NCBI GenBank assembly: GCA_032718475.1
Contig: JAUCBJ010005361.1
Coordinates: 1 to 64,000 of the forward strand
Source: Nemertoderma westbladi
Lineage: Eukaryota > Xenacoelomorpha > Nemertodermatida > Nemertodermatidae
Direction: 5' to 3'
DNA length: 64,000 nt
Made by a program: the position numbers and the translations under genes. Of the stretch, positions 58,445-64,000 are shown in pieces; the stretch's first letter is position 1; each line of letters opens with the position of its first letter. The notes under the pieces were generated by a model that saw only the letters and a program-made list of their open reading frames with translations, was not told where the DNA came from and made no database searches.

Positions 58445-58860
58445 CTCCCCCCATGCTATCTTCCTGGTTGGAAGATAGCATCTACCACAAAGGGCGCTCC
58501 ATTCCAGGGATTCCGATCTAGTAATGGATGTGGGGTGGGACTATCTTCTCTGGGATCAGTCTCCCAAGCTAATCCCCCTGGGTCTGATCTCTCTACCCAT
58601 CCTTGGCGCTCCTGCAACCTATGGTTCACCAAGGCATGCAGTGTCTCTATTTTAGACCATCGCCTCTCACTGTTGGATCCGATCCACCGGGCCCCAATTT
58701 CCTCATTTCCCATTAGTCCCATAGGACTCATCATCATCCCCGACTCGCTGTTTACTTATCTGATTTGGGACTTCCTCTTCCCAATCGTCTTTAAGTTTAT
58801 ACACTTTCATCAGAATTTGCTTTCCCATGACTAGTTCTGCCCACTCGCCAGCTCCAAAAT
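58445..58860 (-). pseudogene. BEL-3 internal 3' remnant
   Basis: On the minus strand a polypurine tract (58445-58452) and a hairpin (arms 58453-58464 and 58470-58481) sit beside the LTR as in BEL-2. Upstream, a coding tail reads GEWAELVMGKQILMKVYKLKD, shifts frame, and ends SPTPHPLLDRNPW...VVDAIFQPGR just before the LTR. BEL-2 has a recognisable but decayed version of the same C-terminal stretch at about 21360-21480. Confidence 0.6.
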
Positions 58861-59541
58861 TGGAGCACACTCACTCTGTTACCTGATTATATCAATCCTA
58901 ATCAGCCTGACGAATCAGTGTACCCTAATGTTGAGGAGATGTTTCACGGCGAGCAGGGGCTGGAGCCGGAGGTTCGTTCTCTTTCTGTCCCAAATACCGA
59001 TGCCAGTAAGGGTGGGCCTAGAGGTCGATTGGAAGTTGCTGCCACTGGCTAAAGGGCCGTGAACATGAACATTGTCAAAATATTGATAACTTTGAAATCA
59101 TTCTTCTTCCTTTTCTTTTGCTATAGTCGAAAAAAATTATTTTCACCAGTTAACTATCTAATGCAATGATCATATGTTATTTCAAATCAACAGATATTAA
59201 ATGAAACCCATAGCTACGCAAATTATATCCATTGCTATGTTTGGGGTCTGTAAAAAATTTGCCCCATGGTGAAAATTTTGAGGGAATTTTTTTGAATGAC
59301 TACTCAACAAACAGCTTCAGATAAACCAACAACGAATTAAATCGGAATTTGTGGACAAAACCTCAATCTTTGAATACTTTTGCCTAGCCTATTATATTAT
59401 AAGTCCACACCAAAAAACCAGCAACATTATATACATAATGGTCTTCGGGTTAAATATATATTATATATTCCAATAGACTCAAATTATATATCAGGAATAA
59501 TTATGAGTGAATTAGAAGTTATTCTTCAGTACTGGTACCGG
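58861..59541. other. Mostly non-coding DNA, one short unassigned open stretch
   Basis: Plus-strand 58851-59052 reads LLPDYINPNQPDESVYPN to a stop. It looks like the C-terminal tail of some retroelement protein but I cannot place it. The rest is AT-rich. Confidence 0.4.
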
Positions 59542-60660
59542 TTACTGACATTTCATTACTCGTTTTATTGGTAGAATCAAAATTTTTACGACGGCCTTTT
59601 TCCAACTGTCAATGAATAATACCATCAAATAAAAGTTTAGGGCGAATACAATGGACAATATGTCACTAAATATTAGGTAAATGTACAGGACCTTTAGCCA
59701 CCAGTAATAATTAACTACGTCTTCCAGAACAGCTTTACCCTTATCTTCTCTCTTCTTTGCAGCAACATCAAACCCAACAGTTTGAATTATAAAATATATA
59801 TCCAATATTAGCAACTTTAAGGCAGTCATTGATGTAATTGTCACCATCATATAAACAAGACTCTGATCTTTCTTCATTCTTTCTATATTTTTTATGTGTG
59901 TTTGTGCAAATTTCTTCACTTTAATAACGACAGCAGAACTAAATATTATAATAAGTGAAAGATGAATGAACTGTTTGATGGGTATATAATAGTTCGTAAT
60001 GATTTCCTGCACACTGGCTCCATCTTCTTCTTTGGCTATCCATGTACCAGAAGCAGCATTAAAAGTGAAAGTCTGCGTGTTGTAATAGCCAGTAATGATA
60101 ATTGCTTCGAATCCGAGCAAACATAGCGCTGATATAAAAATTAATTTGTACTGGTGGCGACTGATGGATTTATACTTGATTGGTAGATAAACTGCGCCAA
60201 AGCGATCTATCGCCATCAGGATTGAAGTCCAGCAGCCGAGGTCTTGGGCAATCCTGGCGAAGGCGCCGCTGTAAGCGTGAAGGAAAGCGTGGAACCAAGT
60301 AGGGCAATTATCCAAAACAAATTTAATGGTGTTGTCTACACAAATATAATCGTAATTTGCGCCAATCCTCACTAATTCAGCAATCAATATGAAACTCTCC
60401 ATAACTCCATCCATGCATAAAAGTTTGTAGAACAATGTGTTGAATTGTTTGTTCTTGGCGACAACGATGAAGGTGAGAATATAACCAATGATGCCCAGGA
60501 CTATGTAGGTGATTGTGTAAGGTAAAATTATAACAGAATAAATAAATGTACGTAATTCTCGAAATTTATTGTCATTTTCATAAATTCCTTCCAACAACCT
60601 GTCATCGATATTCGAGTAACCGTAATTTGCAGAACTGAAATTCAATGAACTATCTCCCAT
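59542..60660 (-). CDS. Class-A-like G protein-coupled receptor, orphan
   Basis: A complete intronless frame of 372 residues at the plasma membrane. The N-terminus has an Asn-glycosylation site (NFSS, residues 7-10). Hydrophobic helices lie at about 41-68, 76-99, 124-155, 172-192, 222-247, 268-294 and 318-349. The DRY position is DRF (152-154) followed by GAVYLPIKYK, and the helix 7 region is ALNFYLMVLFIDSWKK, a variant of NPxxY plus helix 8. Helix 1 has IGY where IGN is usual. Cys119 precedes helix 3, but the second extracellular loop has no Cys, so the standard disulfide seems absent; Cys107 is a possible partner. The ligand is unknown. A frameshifted paralogue lies about 18 kb away on the same strand, which suggests a local, lineage-specific receptor family. 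Confidence 0.85.
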   Translation of the reverse strand: MGDSSLNFSSANYGYSNIDDRLLEGIYENDNKFRELRTFIYSVIILPYTITYIVLGIIGYILTFIVVAKNKQFNTLFYKLLCMDGVMESFILIAELVRIGANYDYICVDNTIKFVLDNCPTWFHAFLHAYSGAFARIAQDLGCWTSILMAIDRFGAVYLPIKYKSISRHQYKLIFISALCLLGFEAIIITGYYNTQTFTFNAASGTWIAKEEDGASVQEIITNYYIPIKQFIHLSLIIIFSSAVVIKVKKFAQTHIKNIERMKKDQSLVYMMVTITSMTALKLLILDIYFIIQTVGFDVAAKKREDKGKAVLEDVVNYYWWLKVLYIYLIFSDILSIVFALNFYLMVLFIDSWKKAVVKILILPIKRVMKCQ

Positions 60661-61019
60661 GATAATATAGTTTGTCTTTAATGATGTTTTACATTATTTC
60701 AGTTCTTTTATATTAACTTAGACTGTATTGGATATTAAATTACAAATCGGCCAAATAAACAGTTTAAAATATTTAATAATATCTTGAGTTGTAGATGAGG
60801 TAGAAATAGAGAGTAGGGTATATTATGTAGTCCTATGTATTAACATTTTTAAATTTCAATAAATCAATTGCACCAAATTCACAAGAATAAAGATAACTTT
60901 TTACTTTACTTCACTTTACTTTACTTTCTACTTTACTTTTACTTTACATTTGACTCCTAATTCATCAAGTACATATTTTTATCATTCATACATTACTTTC
61001 AATACATTGCTGCAATACA
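60661..61019. other. GPCR upstream region and (ACTTT)n run
   Basis: The first 120 bases are similar to the region upstream of the GPCR copy at 42531 (taaattacaaatc...caaataaacag), so the promoter may have been duplicated with the gene. An irregular acttt microsatellite lies at about 60896-60952. Confidence 0.5.
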
Positions 61020-61400
61020 GCTGCATAGACCCTCTTACTAGGGCAACTCTGGTCCTGTAACTAGGACCCCCTTCGTTCTGGAATAAGGATGCCCTTGGTC
61101 CTGGATTAAGGACCAATATACTTGGCTGCAGGGGTATATGGCCTGACCAGGCAGATGGTGATCTACCAATGGCTGGTCAGGAGTAGAGTGTTCTCATATC
61201 CACTCTGAGTGCACTTCACTGCGACCTGCACCTGGCAGCAGGGGTACAGGGCATGACCCAGCAGATGAGCTGCAACAGCCAATGGTGGGTCATGTGCGCC
61301 AGAGTAGATATGGGTGATGGGCCTCATATCTGACTCCATTGCGACACCCACCCTGCGGAATGGCAAACCATGGTGTTGTATTTGCCCCGAGAGCTGACTC
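61020..61400 (+). repeat. Two diverged ~110-bp tandem units, probable LINE 5' region
   Basis: Words such as gcaggggtatatggcctgacc/gcaggggtacagggcatgacc, caatggctggtca/caatggtgggtca and catatc.ctctg recur about 120 bases apart. It leads directly into LINE copy C and may be its 5' untranslated or promoter region. Confidence 0.55.
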
Positions 61401-64000
61401 GGCAAAAAAGCACCCCCCAACCCCCACTATGGATTACATTAGTAATGCGGAGGTCCGGCCACTAGAGGCCAGTGGAATTACCGGACATAATCGGCCTCAC
61501 AGGCGTCAGTTATCTCCTGACCGACTGCCTGTCTCACCCCCTACTGGAGAGAGAGCAGCCAACAATTCTTTGAGTCCCTTTCCTGATGACCTTTCTGGCC
61601 CAATTGCAATGCAGCATTGGACAAAATAGACAGGCTATCTACAATCTATAAGAGGCTACAGATGGAGTGGATCAGCATGCATTCTTAACATTCCTGTTAA
61701 CTTTAATGCAAGTCTGCATCAATCACCTACATCGCCCTGGGTCTATAGCAATAGTGTTAACCGAAATTCTGTCCATCTTCAGGATTTTATCTCTGGAAAT
61801 GGATTGTTTTCGGCTGGAACCCAGTTCAAGAAGCGAACTGGAAAGCTATGGACTCATAGTGGACCCAGTGGTCACAAGTCCCAGATAGACCATATTCTGT
61901 TTCGTAGGAAATACAGGAGCTCTATACAAGACTGTAATGCATTTACACTTCGACCCTTCTCCAGTGATCACCGCCTTATTGTGGCCAAGGTAAGACTTAG
62001 TCTGCGTGCTAGCAGAATAACGAAATCTGCCTTGCCGCGACATGACTGGTCCTCTCTGTTGCAACAGCCAGGTGTGAGATCCAGCTTCACACTACAGCTG
62101 AGCAACAGGTATGAGGCTCTTGCATCTGAGGCGGCAGATCACTGTGAGGGCTATATTGCCTTTACAGAAGCAGTTACGTTAGCAGCTGCAGAAACAGTTC
62201 CTGTATACCCTCGAAACAGGAAAAGGACCCCCTGGACTGACAACAAAATTCAGAAGTGCCGAAATGATCAAACAGACTACAGCGGCCAAGAATGCAATTA
62301 AGGCTGCATCTAGGTCCCTGAACAGGCAGTACTCTGTTAATCTACAGGAGCTAATAAACCAACAGGTTGATGCCATCAATGATGCTGACGACAGCAGGCA
62401 ATCATCCCAGGCATGGAAATCGATCAACTTGCTTACTGGGCGGAAAAGCCAATCAACCACCAAGGTTAAGGCTGAATCACCAGCCGATCGCCTCAATGGT
62501 TGGAAAGCCCACTTTGAAAAGCTCCTCAATAATGACAGGGTATTGCCTGATAACTTTATAGAAGTAAAAGTGTCTGAGTCTGTACTCCCAGATATTCCCA
62601 TTGGCGATATCTCCTTAGCAGAAGTGAAGGCTGCTGCAAAGAGCATTAAGACCAATCGTGCCAGTGGAGTAGATGGTGTTCCCCCTGAGGTCTTTAAAAT
62701 ACCTGAGTGTTTAAAGCTCATCTATCCCATCATAGTAGACATGTACCGAACAACAAGAGTCCCACAAGAAATGAAAACAAATAAGTTGGTGCCAGTTCCC
62801 AAGAAGGGCAACTTAACACTCTATGGTTCTTTTCGGGGAATCTCATTGATCTCAATTGCTGCAAAGCTATACAATAGGATTCTATTAAATCGCATCAGGG
62901 ATCCCATTGAGAGACTGCTCTGTGGAAATCAGAATGGGTTCCGTAAAGGTCGTGGGACCATGGAGCCCATTTTGGCACTTAGAAGGATAATTGAAGAATT
63001 AACCAAAAAGAAAGACAGGCATCTGGCTGTTGTCTTTGTTGACTTCTTCAAGGCCTTTGATTCAGTCTCTCGCTCACGTATGTCCAGCATACTTTCATTA
63101 TATGGGATTCCTGATGAAATTATTGCAGCAATAAGATCAGTATACGATGGTTCGACAACATTTGTGTCTACTGTTGACGGTGACACAGAACCATTTGAAG
63201 TGTTATGGGGCGTCCTCCAAGGAGACACACTTGCACCATTCTTGTTCATTATTGTGGTTGACTATGTTCTACGCATGTCCTTAGATCTCATAATCATCAT
63301 AATGACTTAGGAGTACTCTCAGAATCACTAGAGGGAGCCCAACAGCTCCTCAGCTCATTAGAACATGCTGCTTCTAGTGTTGGTTTTTTTATTAACTCCA
63401 GAAAGACCAAAATTTTGACAGTTAACTTTGAAAGTCCTCAGCAAGTCTCTGATCGGATGAGCATAAGCTCAAAGGATGGTATGCTTGAGCATGTGGACGA
63501 CTTCTGTTACCTGGGATCATGGATCCGGAAGTCAGGTGAGGACCTTCGAATACGTAAGGGAAAGGCATGGGCAGCCTTGAATAGGCTTTCGAGGATTTGG
63601 AAGTCACCGAGAATTAATCGGAAACTTAAGGTCCGATTATTTAGAGCAGCAGTAGTTCCAGTACTCCTCTACGGGAGTCCATGCTGGGCTCTAACTGCTG
63701 AGGACACCAAATCTCTGGATGGCACATTCACAAGAATGCTACGCCGGGTTCATTGTGTCAAGTACAGTGCACACATCTCCAACCAGACACTATATAACAC
63801 TGGAGGTGTCTCATTGGTTCCCCCAAGATTGACACTAGAACGAAATCGCCTCCGCTTTGCAGGACATTGCTTTCGCCGTGAGGACCAGCCAGTGCATAAT
63901 CTTGTACTTTGGCAGCCTCATGGAGTGAATAAGCATAGTGAACAGCCCACGACTTTCTTGAGACGCATCTTAAAGGACACTGGCCTTGAAGATGCGGATG
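61401..64000 (+). mobile_element. RTE-like LINE copy C, runs off the window end
   Basis: The least frame-disrupted copy of the family. An endonuclease C-terminal block (SQIDHILFRRKYRSS, SDHRLIVAKVRLSLR) lies at about 61880-62010. The RT domain (62264-63310) has ASGVDGVPPEVF, GNQNGFRKGRGTMEPILALR, VVFVDFFKAFDSVS (motif A) and GVLQGDTLAPFLF (motif B). Compared with copy A it has lost about 400 bases of endonuclease near 61600, about 28 bases near 62267 and about 90 bases near 63297; the last removes the FADD motif C. The tail from 63311 to the window end (FCYLGSWIRKSGEDLRIRKG, AGHCFRREDQPVHN) is otherwise well preserved. Confidence 0.87.
62264..63310 (+). pseudogene. Reverse transcriptase of LINE copy C without motif C
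   Basis: 348 residues of an RTE-like ORF. The catalytic Asp of motif A is present (FVDFFKAFD), but the frame ends in an unrelated stretch of isoleucines where YLTDLDFADD stands in copy B. Without the two motif C aspartates the enzyme cannot polymerise. The start codon is a by-product of the upstream 28-base deletion and not the native start. Confidence 0.8.

Overview
This is a transposon-dense eukaryotic window, most likely from an invertebrate animal. The evidence is intronless seven-helix receptor genes, a secreted peptide precursor with dibasic processing sites, and a typical invertebrate mix of BEL/Pao, RTE-like, CR1-like, PIF/Harbinger and pogo-like remnants. The DNA is AT-rich between elements and I see no operons or bacterial signals. 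I cannot name the species.

Only two loci look like intact host genes. One is a peptide-hormone precursor at 3272-6697 (minus strand): a signal peptide, a short spacer, exactly 99 repeats of 11 residues ending in KR or RR, and a short tail. The other is an intronless class-A-like GPCR at 59542-60660 (minus), with a near-identical but frameshifted copy at 41411-42530 (minus).

Layout. 1-3270: satellite-like tracts, a foldback repeat with three tRNA-like segments, and an RTE-like LINE tail. 3271-6780: peptide precursor. 7285-14370: LINE remnants, including a degenerate non-LTR reverse transcriptase gene split by an RTE-like LINE with 17-bp target duplications. 14371-34460: a BEL/Pao-like element with 1224-bp LTRs, sitting inside another RTE-like copy and itself containing a second, oppositely oriented BEL/Pao-like element at 20785-28323 with 560-bp LTRs. 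Both have clean 5-bp target duplications and nearly identical LTRs, yet both lack reverse transcriptase and integrase. 34461-41400: LINE tail, long simple repeats and non-coding DNA. 41411-42530: GPCR pseudogene. 44440-51560: LINE tail, PIF/Harbinger remnant and two CR1/Jockey-like LINEs, one with a 2A-like motif. 52010-52068: a convincing type I hammerhead ribozyme. 53400-58860: pogo-like, Gypsy-like, RTE-like and BEL-like remnants. 59542-60660: intact GPCR. 61020-64000: an RTE-like LINE, deleted in several places and running off the window end.

The most interesting items are the 99-unit precursor that mixes amidatable and acidic C-termini, the hammerhead ribozyme, the three-deep nest of transposons with two apparently recent but RT-less LTR elements, and a hairpin array in the inner LTR element. 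All family assignments rest on motifs read by eye.
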